A stretch of DNA of 64,000 bases from Pseudomonas sp. TH43. GTDB taxonomy: Bacteria; Pseudomonadota; Gammaproteobacteria; Pseudomonadales; Pseudomonadaceae. The notes below the pieces were generated by a model. The model did not search any database. It saw only the letters and a list, made by a program, of their open reading frames with translations, and was not told the origin of the DNA. The translations under genes and the position numbers were made by a program. Numbering within the stretch: position 1 is the stretch's first letter; every line of letters begins with the position of its first letter. Below, piece by piece: positions 33,199 to 42,105 of the stretch. The DNA lies in NCBI RefSeq assembly GCF_016650635.1, contig NZ_JAEKFI010000004.1:248001-312000 (forward strand), given 5' to 3'.

Positions 33199-35250
33199 TT
33201 GAAGCTGGAACTCAAGAACAGCTTGTCGGTGAAGTTGCTCCGGGTCGTGCTCCTGTCGGCATTGATCGTCGGCGTGGTCTTGAGCTGCGCGCAGATTGTT
33301 TTCGATGCCTACAAAACCCGTCAGGCCGTTGCCAACGACGCCGAACGGATCCTCGACATGTTCCGCGATCCCTCCACCCAGGCGGTCTACAGCCTGGATC
33401 GCGAGATGGGCATGCAGGTGATCGAAGGCCTGTTCCAGGACGACGCCGTGCGCCAGGCCTCCATTGGCCACCCCAACGAAGCCATGCTCGCGCAAAAATC
33501 CCGCGACTTGCAGCATTCCAACAGCCGCTGGCTGACCGACCTGATCCTCGGCCAGGAGCGCACGTTCACCACGCAACTGGTGGGCCGTGGCCCGTACAGC
33601 GAGTATTACGGCGACCTGAGCATCACCCTCGACACCGCGACTTATGGCGAAGGTTTTATCGTCAGCTCGGTAATCATCTTCATTTCCGGCGTTCTGCGGG
33701 CCCTGGCCATGGGTCTGGTGTTGTACCTGGTTTATCACTGGCTGCTGACCAAACCGCTGTCGCGGATCATCGAGCACCTGACCGAAATCAACCCGGACCG
33801 CCCCAGCGAACACAAAATCCCCCAGCTCAAGGGCCACGAAAAGAACGAGCTCGGTCTATGGATCAACACGGCCAACCAGTTGCTCGAATCCATCGAGCGC
33901 AATACCCATCTGCGCCACGAAGCGGAAAACAGCCTGCTGCGCATGGCCCAGTACGATTTCCTCACCGGCCTGCCGAACCGCCAGCAATTGCAGCAGCAAC
34001 TGGACAAGATTCTGGTCGATGCCGGCAAGTTACAGCGCCGGGTCGCGGTCTTGTGCGTCGGGCTGGACGATTTCAAAGGCATCAACGAGCAGTTCAGTTA
34101 CCAGACCGGCGACCAGTTATTGCTGGCCTTGGCCGATCGCCTGCGTGCCCACAGCGGCCGCCTCGGCGCCCTCGCCCGTCTGGGTGGCGACCAGTTTGCG
34201 CTGGTGCAGGCGGACATCGAGCAGCCGTACGAAGCCGCCGAACTGGCACAAAGCATTCTCGATGACCTGGAAGCGGCGTTTGCCCTCGATCATCAGGAAA
34301 TCCGCCTGCGCGCGACCATCGGCATCACCCTGTTTCCGGAGGACGGCGACAGCACTGAAAAGCTGCTGCAGAAAGCCGAGCAGACCATGACGCTGGCCAA
34401 GACCCGCTCGCGCAACCGCTATCAGTTCTATATCGCCAGCGTCGACAGCGAGATGCGCCGCCGTCGCGAACTGGAAAAAGACCTGCGCGATGCCTTGCTG
34501 CGCGATCAGTTCTACCTCGTCTACCAGCCGCAGATCAGCTATCGCGATCACCGCGTGGTCGGCGTCGAAGCGCTGATTCGCTGGCAACACCCGGAGCACG
34601 GTCTGGTGCCGCCGGACCTGTTCATTCCGCTGGCCGAGCAGAACGGTACGATCATCGCCATCGGCGAATGGGTGCTTGATCAGGCCTGCAAACAGCTGCG
34701 CGACTGGCACGATCAAGGCTTCGTCGACCTGCGCATGGCGGTCAACCTGTCGACCGTGCAACTGCACCACGCCGAGCTGCCGCGAGTGGTCAACAATCTG
34801 TTGCAGATGTATCGCCTGCCACCGCGCAGCCTGGAGCTGGAAGTCACCGAAACCGGCCTGATGGAAGACATCAGCACCGCCGCCCAGCACTTGCTGAGCC
34901 TGCGTCGCTCCGGCGCGCTGATTGCCATCGACGACTTCGGCACCGGCTATTCATCGCTGAGTTATCTGAAAAGCCTGCCGCTGGACAAGATCAAGATCGA
35001 CAAGAGCTTCGTCCAGGATCTGCTCGATGACGACGACGACGCGACCATCGTTCGGGCAATCATTCAACTGGGCAAGAGCCTTGGCATGCAGGTGATTGCC
35101 GAAGGCGTGGAAACCGCCGAGCAGGAGACTTACATCATCTCCGAAGGCTGTCATGAAGGTCAGGGTTACCACTACAGCAAACCGCTGCCGGCGCGTGAGT
35201 TGACCGCCTACCTCAAGCAGGCACAGCGCAGTAACGCGGCCATTCTTTAA
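33199..35250 (+). CDS. bifA: BifA, cyclic-di-GMP phosphodiesterase with degenerate GGDEF and active EAL domain
   Basis: A 683-residue inner-membrane protein. Transmembrane helix at residues ~14-32, a periplasmic region, a second helix near 165 (LRALAMGLVLYLVYHWLL), HAMP-like linker, GGDEF domain and EAL domain. The cyclase loop reads GGDQF instead of GGDEF, so diguanylate cyclase activity is not expected. The EAL domain is complete: EALIRW, then DDFGTGYSSLSYLKSLPLDKIKIDKSFV. BifA in P. aeruginosa also has GGDQF and lies beside sodB. The start is a TTG with AAGGA 8 nt upstream. It lowers c-di-GMP and so favours motility over biofilm. Confidence 0.92.
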   Translation: MKLELKNSLSVKLLRVVLLSALIVGVVLSCAQIVFDAYKTRQAVANDAERILDMFRDPSTQAVYSLDREMGMQVIEGLFQDDAVRQASIGHPNEAMLAQKSRDLQHSNSRWLTDLILGQERTFTTQLVGRGPYSEYYGDLSITLDTATYGEGFIVSSVIIFISGVLRALAMGLVLYLVYHWLLTKPLSRIIEHLTEINPDRPSEHKIPQLKGHEKNELGLWINTANQLLESIERNTHLRHEAENSLLRMAQYDFLTGLPNRQQLQQQLDKILVDAGKLQRRVAVLCVGLDDFKGINEQFSYQTGDQLLLALADRLRAHSGRLGALARLGGDQFALVQADIEQPYEAAELAQSILDDLEAAFALDHQEIRLRATIGITLFPEDGDSTEKLLQKAEQTMTLAKTRSRNRYQFYIASVDSEMRRRRELEKDLRDALLRDQFYLVYQPQISYRDHRVVGVEALIRWQHPEHGLVPPDLFIPLAEQNGTIIAIGEWVLDQACKQLRDWHDQGFVDLRMAVNLSTVQLHHAELPRVVNNLLQMYRLPPRSLELEVTETGLMEDISTAAQHLLSLRRSGALIAIDDFGTGYSSLSYLKSLPLDKIKIDKSFVQDLLDDDDDATIVRAIIQLGKSLGMQVIAEGVETAEQETYIISEGCHEGQGYHYSKPLPARELTAYLKQAQRSNAAIL

Positions 35251-35251
35251 A

Positions 35252-35323
35252 AATCAAAAGATCGCAGCCTCTGGAAGCTTCTGCGTTCCCTGTAGAAGCT
35301 GCCGGAGGCTGCGATCTTTCGAT
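35252..35323. repeat. inverted REP pair after bifA
   Basis: AAAAGATCGCAGCCTCTGGA and the inverse GCCGGAGGCTGCGATCTTTC, 2 bp after the bifA stop; may act as its transcription end. Confidence 0.8.
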
Positions 35324-35362
35324 CTGCGTAAATAAGAAATATTTCCAGCCACAACCCTTTAC

Positions 35363-35389
35363 ACATAATGCGAAAGATTTGCATTATGT
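35363..35389. promoter_or_regulatory. Fur-box-like palindrome upstream of the imelysin cluster
   Basis: Perfect 9-bp arms ACATAATGC and GCATTATGT around GAAAGATTT. Each 19-bp window (for example, on the minus strand, GCAAATCTTTCGCATTATG) matches the GATAATGATAATCATTATC consensus at 11 of 19 positions by my count. It ends 57 bp before the imelysin start. The downstream genes are iron-related, supporting Fur control. Confidence 0.6.
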
Positions 35390-35446
35390 CGCAGCTTTGC
35401 GCACCCCCGCGCCTGTCCATTCATCTACCGAAGCAGGATGTTCGCC

Positions 35447-36793
35447 ATGATTCGTATGCCTCTGGCTACCGCCAGTCTGCTGGCCATCGCTATTTCCCTC
35501 GCCGGTTGCGGCGAAGGCAAAGACAAGGCCGCCGCTCCGGCCACGCCGACTCCAGCCGCCAGCACCACCGCACCTGCGGCTGCTCCTGCCGCTGCCGGTA
35601 AAGTCGACGAAGCCGCCGCCAAGGCTGTGGTCGCGCATTACGCCGACATGGTCTTCGCCGTTTACAGCGATGCCGAATCCACCGCGAAAACCCTGCAAAC
35701 TGCCGTTGACGCCTTCCTCGCCAAGCCGAACGCCGACACCCTGAAAGCCGCCAAGGCTGCCTGGGTCGCTGCCCGCGTTCCTTACCTGCAGAGTGAAGTG
35801 TTCCGCTTCGGCAACACCATCATCGATGACTGGGAAGGTCAGGTGAACGCCTGGCCACTGGACGAGGGTCTGATCGACTACGTCGACAAATCCTACGAGC
35901 ACGCACTGGGTAACCCGGGCGCCACCGCCAACATCATCGCCAACACCGAAGTTCAGGTCGGCGAAGACAAGGTCGACGTCAAAGACATCACCCCGGAAAA
36001 ACTCGCCAGCCTGAATGAGCTGGGCGGTTCCGAAGCCAACGTCGCCACCGGCTACCACGCGATCGAATTCCTGCTCTGGGGCCAGGATCTGAACGGCACC
36101 GGCCCTGGTGCTGGCAACCGTCCTGCTTCCGACTACCTGGAAGGCGCCGGCGCCACTGGCGGCCACAACGATCGTCGTCGTGCCTACCTGAAGTCGGTGA
36201 CCCAATTGCTGGTCAGCGACCTGGAAGAAATGGTCGGCAACTGGAAGCCAAACGTGGCTGACAACTACCGCGCCACGCTGGAAGCCGAGCCAGGCGAAAC
36301 CGGCCTGCGCAAAATGCTCTTCGGCATGGGCAGCCTGTCCCTGGGCGAACTGGCGGGCGAGCGCATGAAGGTGTCTCTGGAGGCGAACTCGCCTGAAGAC
36401 GAGCAGGACTGCTTCAGCGACAACACCCACAACTCGCACTTCTACGATGCCAAAGGCATTCGTAACGTCTACCTGGGCGAGTACACCCGTACCGACGGCA
36501 CCAAAATGACCGGCGCCAGCCTGTCGTCGCTGGTGGCCAAGGCTGACCCGGCTGCCGACACCGCGCTGAAAGCCGATCTGGCTGCCACTGAAGCGAAGAT
36601 CCAGGTCATGGTTGATCACGCCAACAAGGGTGAGCACTACGACCAACTGATCGCTGCCGGCAACACCGCTGGCAACCAGATCGTCCGCGACGCCATCGCC
36701 TCGCTGGTCAAGCAGACCGGTTCGATCGAAGCCGCTGCCGGCAAACTGGGCATCAGCGACCTGAACCCGGACAACGCTGATCACGAGTTCTGA
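35447..36793 (+). CDS. imelysin-family lipoprotein (IcmP/IrpA-like), iron-regulated
   Basis: A 448-residue lipoprotein: signal peptide with lipobox SLAGC (C21), an Ala/Pro/Thr-rich linker, then the imelysin domain with GxHxxE present as GYHAIEFLLWG. Imelysins are periplasmic, iron-linked proteins related to EfeO M75 domains; the P. aeruginosa homologue was described as an insulin-cleaving peptidase. ATG 35447 is preferred to 35438 because AGGA is 8 nt upstream. It leads a cluster with di-heme oxidoreductase, second imelysin and DUF1513 genes, although its own terminator and a REP separate it from them. Confidence 0.88.
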   Translation: MIRMPLATASLLAIAISLAGCGEGKDKAAAPATPTPAASTTAPAAAPAAAGKVDEAAAKAVVAHYADMVFAVYSDAESTAKTLQTAVDAFLAKPNADTLKAAKAAWVAARVPYLQSEVFRFGNTIIDDWEGQVNAWPLDEGLIDYVDKSYEHALGNPGATANIIANTEVQVGEDKVDVKDITPEKLASLNELGGSEANVATGYHAIEFLLWGQDLNGTGPGAGNRPASDYLEGAGATGGHNDRRRAYLKSVTQLLVSDLEEMVGNWKPNVADNYRATLEAEPGETGLRKMLFGMGSLSLGELAGERMKVSLEANSPEDEQDCFSDNTHNSHFYDAKGIRNVYLGEYTRTDGTKMTGASLSSLVAKADPAADTALKADLAATEAKIQVMVDHANKGEHYDQLIAAGNTAGNQIVRDAIASLVKQTGSIEAAAGKLGISDLNPDNADHEF

Positions 36794-36810
36794 TCAACAG
36801 CGTCCGCGTC

Positions 36811-36839
36811 AAAAAAGGCGACCTTCGGGTCGCCTTTTT
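36811..36839 (+). terminator. rho-independent terminator of the first imelysin gene
   Basis: AAAAAAGGCGACC-TTCG-GGTCGCCTTTTT, 18 bp after the stop. Confidence 0.92.
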
Positions 36840-36901
36840 CATATCTGCCATTCCCAAAACCCTGCTCCATGATGTGCTCGATATCAAATGCACCACCCAT
36901 C

Positions 36902-36996
36902 CCTGTGGGAGCGAGCCTGCTCGCGAAGGCGTCATCTGTCGCAACCTCGTCAGCGCCGCAGACACCGCTTTCGCGAGCAGGCTCGCTCCCACAGGG
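36902..36996. repeat. inverted REP pair
   Basis: CCTGTGGGAGCGAGCCTGCT and AGCAGGCTCGCTCCCACAGG around ~45 bp. Confidence 0.87.
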
Positions 36997-37111
36997 TTTG
37001 CATGAGCTTCAAGGCTTGCCACAAATCAAGCAAACGATAATTCCTCTTATTCAAACCCCCTCGCCCTGTTAGACTTTGCGCCTTTATTTTTGCCCGTCCG
37101 CAGGATGTCTG

Positions 37112-38539
37112 ATGCCCTCGCTGCCTCTTCGCTTGTCCGCACTGTGTCTGGCCCTGGGCCTGAGTGCCTGCGATGACGCCCCGCGTTTCACCAAGGCCGA
37201 GCCTGGTGAAGCACGTTCGGGCGGTGCAGCGACCGTGCGCAAGACCGATCAGAACGCGTTCTCCCTGCCCTCGGCCAACCTGCCGCCGTCGCGTCGAGTG
37301 GATTTCAGCGTCGGCAACAGCTTCTTCCGCAGCCCGTGGGTGATCGCGCCGTCGACCACCACCGCGCGTGACGGACTCGGCCCGCTGTTCAATACCAACG
37401 CCTGCCAGAACTGTCACATCAAGGACGGTCGCGGTCATCCGCCAACGCCCGGTGCGGCCAATGCGGTGTCGATGCTGGTCAGGCTGTCGATTCCCGACGC
37501 GCCGGAATATGCCCGGCTCATCGAGCAGGTCGGCGTGGTGCCGGAGCCGGTCTACGGTGGCCAGTTCCAGGACATGGCTGTGCCCGGCGTCGCTCCCGAA
37601 GGCAAAGTGCGGGTCGACTACACGCCGGTACCGGTTCGCTTCAAGGACGGCACCGAAGTCGAACTGCGCAAACCGACGTTACAGATCACCCAACTCGGCT
37701 ACGGCCCAATGCACCCGGACACGCGTTTCTCCGCCCGCGTCGCCCCGCCGATGATTGGCCTCGGTCTGCTCGAAGCGATCCCTGAAGAAGCGATCCTCGC
37801 CAACGCTACCGCGCAAGCCAAAGAGAACGGCGGCATCAATGGCCGGCCAAACCGAGTCTGGGACGACGCGTTGCAGCAAACCGTGATCGGCCGATTTGGC
37901 TGGAAAGCCGGGCAACCGAATCTCAATCAACAAAATGTTCACGCGTTTTCTGGTGACATGGGCCTTACGACCAGCCTGAGACCTTTCGATGACTGCACCG
38001 AGGCGCAAACCGCCTGCAAGCAGGCGCCGAACGGCAATGGCCCGGACGGCGAGCCGGAAGTCAGCGACAACATCCTGCGTCTGGTGCTGTTCTACAGCCG
38101 TAACCTCGCCGTGCCCGCGCGCCGTAACGTCAACGATGAACAAGTGCTGGCCGGCAAAAACCTGTTTTTCCAGGCCGGCTGCGATTCGTGTCACACCCCG
38201 AAATACACCACCGCTGCCAACGCCGCCGAACCTGAATTGGCCAATCAAGTGATTCGCCCTTACAGCGATCTGCTGCTGCATGACATGGGTGACGGTCTGG
38301 CTGACAACCGCACGGAATTCCAGGCCTCCGGCCGCGACTGGCGCACGCCGCCGTTGTGGGGGATCGGCCTGACGCAAGCGGTCAGTGGCCACACCCAGTT
38401 TTTGCATGATGGCCGCGCGCGCAATCTGCTCGAAGCGGTGCTCTGGCACGGCGGCGAAGCAAAAGCGGCGCAGCAACAGGTTTTATCGTTCAATGCCGAG
38501 CAGCGTGCCGCGCTGCTGGCGTTTCTGAATTCACTTTAA
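37112..38539 (+). CDS. di-heme oxidoreductase (DHOR, DUF1111) lipoprotein
   Basis: A 475-residue periplasmic lipoprotein (lipobox LGLSAC) with two c-type heme sites, CQNCH and CDSCH. The second half ends with the conserved TPPLWGIGLTQAVSGHTQFLHDGRARNLLEAVLWHGGEA block of the family. These proteins transfer electrons, probably to or from iron or peroxide, beside imelysins. It begins the DHOR-imelysin-DUF1513 operon (26 bp, then no gap). Confidence 0.9.
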   Translation: MPSLPLRLSALCLALGLSACDDAPRFTKAEPGEARSGGAATVRKTDQNAFSLPSANLPPSRRVDFSVGNSFFRSPWVIAPSTTTARDGLGPLFNTNACQNCHIKDGRGHPPTPGAANAVSMLVRLSIPDAPEYARLIEQVGVVPEPVYGGQFQDMAVPGVAPEGKVRVDYTPVPVRFKDGTEVELRKPTLQITQLGYGPMHPDTRFSARVAPPMIGLGLLEAIPEEAILANATAQAKENGGINGRPNRVWDDALQQTVIGRFGWKAGQPNLNQQNVHAFSGDMGLTTSLRPFDDCTEAQTACKQAPNGNGPDGEPEVSDNILRLVLFYSRNLAVPARRNVNDEQVLAGKNLFFQAGCDSCHTPKYTTAANAAEPELANQVIRPYSDLLLHDMGDGLADNRTEFQASGRDWRTPPLWGIGLTQAVSGHTQFLHDGRARNLLEAVLWHGGEAKAAQQQVLSFNAEQRAALLAFLNSL

Positions 38540-38565
38540 ACACTTAAAAGAATCGGGAGCCCGAC

Positions 38566-39630
38566 ATGTTCCGTCCCAAGCTACTGTTCACCAGCCTTGC
38601 CGCACTGGCCCTCGGCGCGTGCTCGCCACAGGATCCGCAAGCCGTCACCTCGGCGGCCATCGCCAAATCGGTGATCCTGCCGACTTACACACGCTGGGTC
38701 GAGGCCGACAAGCAACTGGCTGTCAGCGCCCTCGCCTACTGCCAGGGCAAGGAAACCCTGGAGACCGCCCGCGCCGACTTCCTGCACGCGCAGAAAGCCT
38801 GGGCCGAGCTGCAACCGCTGCTGATCGGCCCGCTGGCCGAGGGCAACCGTTCGTGGCAGGTGCAGTTCTGGCCGGACAAGAAAAACCTTGTCGGCCGTCA
38901 GGTCGAGCAACTGGTCGTCGCCCAGCCGCAGATCGATGCCGCTGCACTGGCCAAGTCGAGCGTGGTGGTACAGGGCCTGTCGGCTTACGAGTACATCCTG
39001 TTCGACGCAAAGCCTGATGTCGCCAACGCCGACCAGAAAGCCAAGTACTGCCCGCTGCTGATCGCCATCGGCGAACGTCAGAAGCAACTGGCCGAAGAGA
39101 TTCTGCAGAGCTGGAACAACACCGACGGCATGCTCGCGCAGATGACCAAGTTCCCCAACCAGCGCTACGCCGACTCCCACGAAGCGATCGCCGATCTGCT
39201 GCGTGTACAGGTCACCGCACTCGACACTCTGAAGAAAAAACTCGGCACGCCGATGGGCCGCCAGAGCAAAGGCGTGCCACAGCCGTTCCAGGCCGATGCA
39301 TGGCGCAGCCAGTCGTCGTTGACCGCGTTGGAAGCCAGCCTTGCCGCCGCCAAAACCGTTTGGGAAGGCGTCGACAACAAAGGCCTGCGCAACCTGCTGC
39401 CAAGCGATCAGAAGCCATTGGCAGACAAGATCGACGCCGCTTACGCTGCCTCGCTGAAACTGTTCGACAGCACCCAGCGGTCGCTGGGCGAAATGCTTGA
39501 AGACGATGCGGGTCGGCAGCAACTCAACGACATCTACGACAGCCTCAACGTCGTCCATCGCCTGCACGAAGGCGAATTGGCCAAGGCGCTGGGCATTCAA
39601 CTGGGCTTCAACGCCAACGACGGTGACTGA
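38566..39630 (+). CDS. second imelysin-family lipoprotein
   Basis: A 354-residue lipoprotein (LALGACSPQD) with the imelysin fold. The expected GxHxxE motif appears as GLSAYEYILFD, so the histidine is replaced by serine while the glutamate is kept. It should be periplasmic and iron-linked. AGGAGC-like GGGAGC lies before the ATG. The stop overlaps the downstream gene region (TGATG), consistent with a single operon. Confidence 0.88.
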   Translation: MFRPKLLFTSLAALALGACSPQDPQAVTSAAIAKSVILPTYTRWVEADKQLAVSALAYCQGKETLETARADFLHAQKAWAELQPLLIGPLAEGNRSWQVQFWPDKKNLVGRQVEQLVVAQPQIDAAALAKSSVVVQGLSAYEYILFDAKPDVANADQKAKYCPLLIAIGERQKQLAEEILQSWNNTDGMLAQMTKFPNQRYADSHEAIADLLRVQVTALDTLKKKLGTPMGRQSKGVPQPFQADAWRSQSSLTALEASLAAAKTVWEGVDNKGLRNLLPSDQKPLADKIDAAYAASLKLFDSTQRSLGEMLEDDAGRQQLNDIYDSLNVVHRLHEGELAKALGIQLGFNANDGD

Positions 39631-39644
39631 TGAGGGCAAGTGCC

Positions 39645-40745
39645 ATGCTGCGACGCCAGGCTCTGACTTTAGGTAGTGTGCTGCTGGGAGCAGTGACGCT
39701 GGGCGGCTGGACGCTGTTCAAACGCAAGGATCAGAGCCCGCTGCTGCTGTCGGCGCGCGACGACACCGACGGCAAGCACTATGCCGTCGGTTATCGGCTG
39801 GATGGCACGCGCGTGTTCGCCACCGAAGTCGGCCAGCGTTGCCACGACATCATCAACCACCCGACGCAGCCGATTGCACTGTTCGTCGCCCGCCGGCCGG
39901 GTACCGAGAGCTACCTGATCGATCTGCGCGACGGTGCTTTGTTGCAGACCGTGACGTCGCAACCGAACCGGCACTTCTACGGTCACGCGGTGATTCACAA
40001 GGACGGCGAATACCTGTACGCCACCGAGAATGACACCAGCGATGCCGGTCGTGGTTTGCTCGGGGTGTACAAGTTCGAAGGCGAACGGCTGGTGCACAGC
40101 GGTGAGATTTCCACTCATGGCCTCGGCCCGCATCAGGTGTCATGGATGCCCGATGGCGAGACGCTGGTGGTGGCCAACGGCGGGATTCGTACTGAAGCGG
40201 AAAGCCGCGTCGACATGAACCTCAACGCCATGGAGCCAAGCCTGGTGCTGATGCAGCGCGACGGCACCCTGCTGAGCAAGGAAACCCTCGCCCAGCAGAT
40301 GAACAGCGTGCGCCACCTGGGCATTGCCAGCGACGGCACCATCGTCGCCGGCCAGCAATTCATGGGCGCCTCGCATGAGCGTTCGGAGCTGTTGGCGATC
40401 AAGCGTCCGGGGCAGCCCTTCGTGGCGTTCCCGGTGCCGGAGCATCAGTTGCAGTCGATGGGCCATTACACCGCGAGTGTGGCGGTGCACAGCGAGTTGC
40501 GTCTGGTCGCATTGACGGCGCCCCGTGGCAATCGCTTCTTTATCTGGGATCTGGACAGCGGCGAAGTGCGCCTCGACGCGCCGTTGCCTGATTGCGCGGG
40601 CGTGGGTGCGGTGAAGGACGGCTTTGTCGTGACCTCGGGTCAGGGCCGTTGCCGTTACTACGATTGCCGCCAGGATGAACTGTTGGCCAAGCCACTGGAA
40701 CTGCCGGCGGGGCTCTGGGACAACCATTTGCACTTGATGGCCTGA
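39645..40745 (+). CDS. DUF1513 beta-propeller protein
   Basis: A 366-residue protein with an N-terminal export signal (LRRQALTLGSVLLGAVTLGG; twin arginine present, so Tat export is possible). A propeller-like body follows: HDIINHPTQPIALFVARRPGT, GHAVIHKDGEYLYATEND, HQVSWMPDGETLVVANGG and ILGIASDGTI-like repeats. The function is unknown; the family accompanies imelysins and di-heme oxidoreductases in iron-regulated clusters. The ATG at 39645 has GAGG 9 nt upstream; an alternative ATG at 39630 overlaps the previous stop. Confidence 0.82.
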   Translation: MLRRQALTLGSVLLGAVTLGGWTLFKRKDQSPLLLSARDDTDGKHYAVGYRLDGTRVFATEVGQRCHDIINHPTQPIALFVARRPGTESYLIDLRDGALLQTVTSQPNRHFYGHAVIHKDGEYLYATENDTSDAGRGLLGVYKFEGERLVHSGEISTHGLGPHQVSWMPDGETLVVANGGIRTEAESRVDMNLNAMEPSLVLMQRDGTLLSKETLAQQMNSVRHLGIASDGTIVAGQQFMGASHERSELLAIKRPGQPFVAFPVPEHQLQSMGHYTASVAVHSELRLVALTAPRGNRFFIWDLDSGEVRLDAPLPDCAGVGAVKDGFVVTSGQGRCRYYDCRQDELLAKPLELPAGLWDNHLHLMA

Positions 40746-40760
40746 AGCAACCGCAAACCC

Positions 40761-40853
40761 GGTAGGAGCAAAGCTTGCTCGCGAAGACGGCCGCACACCG
40801 GACATCCTGGTGACTGATACACCGCTTTCGCGAGCAAGCTTTGCTCCTACAAG
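40761..40853. repeat. inverted REP pair
   Basis: GGTAGGAGCAAAGCTTGCTC and GAGCAAGCTTTGCTCCTAC between DUF1513 and the RND adaptor gene. Confidence 0.87.
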
Positions 40854-40943
40854 CCAACGGTAATAACTGGCAGTTGGAATCCCTGCCTGTCTCGGAGTAA
40901 TGTGCCCGCCTGTCTCACCTGATTTATCCAAGGAACTGGAAAT

Positions 40944-42092
40944 ATGCTGCGTCGCCGCATGCTGATCATGTTGGGTGTTGTTTTGCTGATCGTCCTTGTG
41001 TTGGGCGGGTACAAAGCCTTTTCGATCTACACGATGGTCCAGGGCTTTTCCAAACCGAAACCGCCGATCAGCGTCGCCGTGGCCACCGCGTCCGAACGCC
41101 CGTGGCAGATGCGCTTGCCCACCGTCGGCACGCTCAAGGCGCTGCAAGGCGTCGACTTGAGTCTGGAAGTGGCCGGCACCGTCACCGAGCTCAAGTTCGA
41201 GTCAGGCCAGAAGGTCAAAGCCGGACAACCGTTGCTGCAACTCGACAGCGCCGTCGAAACCGCCCTGCTGGAAACCGCCAAGGCTGATCTGGGCCTCGCG
41301 CAACTGGACTTCGGCCGTGGCAGCCAACTGGTCGACAGCCGCGCCATCTCCAAAGGCGAATACGACCGCCTCTCCGCCGTACTGCAAAAGAACAAGGCCA
41401 CGGTCAATCAGCTCAACGCCTCGCTGGCGAAAAAACGCATCCTCGCGCCGTTCAGCGGCACCATCGGCATCCGTCAGGTCGACGTCGGCGACTACCTCGC
41501 CAGCGGTACCAAAATTGCCACACTGCAAGACCTGAGCAGCCTCTACGCTGACTTCTACCTGCCCGAGCAATCGGTGCCGAAACTGGCCATCGGCCAACCG
41601 GTGCAGATTTCAGTCGCCGCCTATCCAGGGCAAAACTTCGCCGGCAAGATCAGCGCGATCAACCCGATTGTCGAAAGCACCACGCGCAACATCCTGATAC
41701 GCGCGACCCTGGCCAACCCCGACGGCAAATTGCTGCCGGGCATGTTCACCAGCCTCGAAGTGCTGCTGCCGGATCCGCAGAAACATGTCGTCGTGCCGGA
41801 AAGCGCGATTACCTACACCCTCTATGGCAACTCGATCTACGTGGTCGGACAGAAGAAAGCCGAGGACGGCAGCGTTGAAAAGGACGACAAGGGCCAACCG
41901 GTACTGATCGCCGAACGCCGCTTCATCGAAACCGGTGAGCGCCGCGACGGCGTGGTGATGATCAACAAGGGCGTGCAGAGTGGCGAAACAGTGGTGACCG
42001 CCGGCCAGATCAAACTGGACAACGGCGCCCACATTGCCATCAGCGACGACAAGACCCTCGGCGAGCAGAACAGTCCGCCCCGCGCCGACTGA
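40944..42092 (+). CDS. RND efflux periplasmic adaptor (MexV-like)
   Basis: A 382-residue membrane-fusion protein: N-terminal anchor helix (LIMLGVVLLIVLVLGGY), lipoyl halves (GTLKALQGVDLSLEVAGTV and KKRILAPFSGTIGIRQVDVGDYL), a coiled-coil hairpin between them and a beta-barrel domain. It couples the RND pump to an outer-membrane channel (none is encoded here; OprM would be the usual partner). The next gene starts 13 bp later. Position after the imelysin cluster matches mexV of P. aeruginosa (PA4374, from memory). Confidence 0.87.
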   Translation: MLRRRMLIMLGVVLLIVLVLGGYKAFSIYTMVQGFSKPKPPISVAVATASERPWQMRLPTVGTLKALQGVDLSLEVAGTVTELKFESGQKVKAGQPLLQLDSAVETALLETAKADLGLAQLDFGRGSQLVDSRAISKGEYDRLSAVLQKNKATVNQLNASLAKKRILAPFSGTIGIRQVDVGDYLASGTKIATLQDLSSLYADFYLPEQSVPKLAIGQPVQISVAAYPGQNFAGKISAINPIVESTTRNILIRATLANPDGKLLPGMFTSLEVLLPDPQKHVVVPESAITYTLYGNSIYVVGQKKAEDGSVEKDDKGQPVLIAERRFIETGERRDGVVMINKGVQSGETVVTAGQIKLDNGAHIAISDDKTLGEQNSPPRAD

Positions 42093-42105
42093 TCAAGGAA
42101 ACCCC

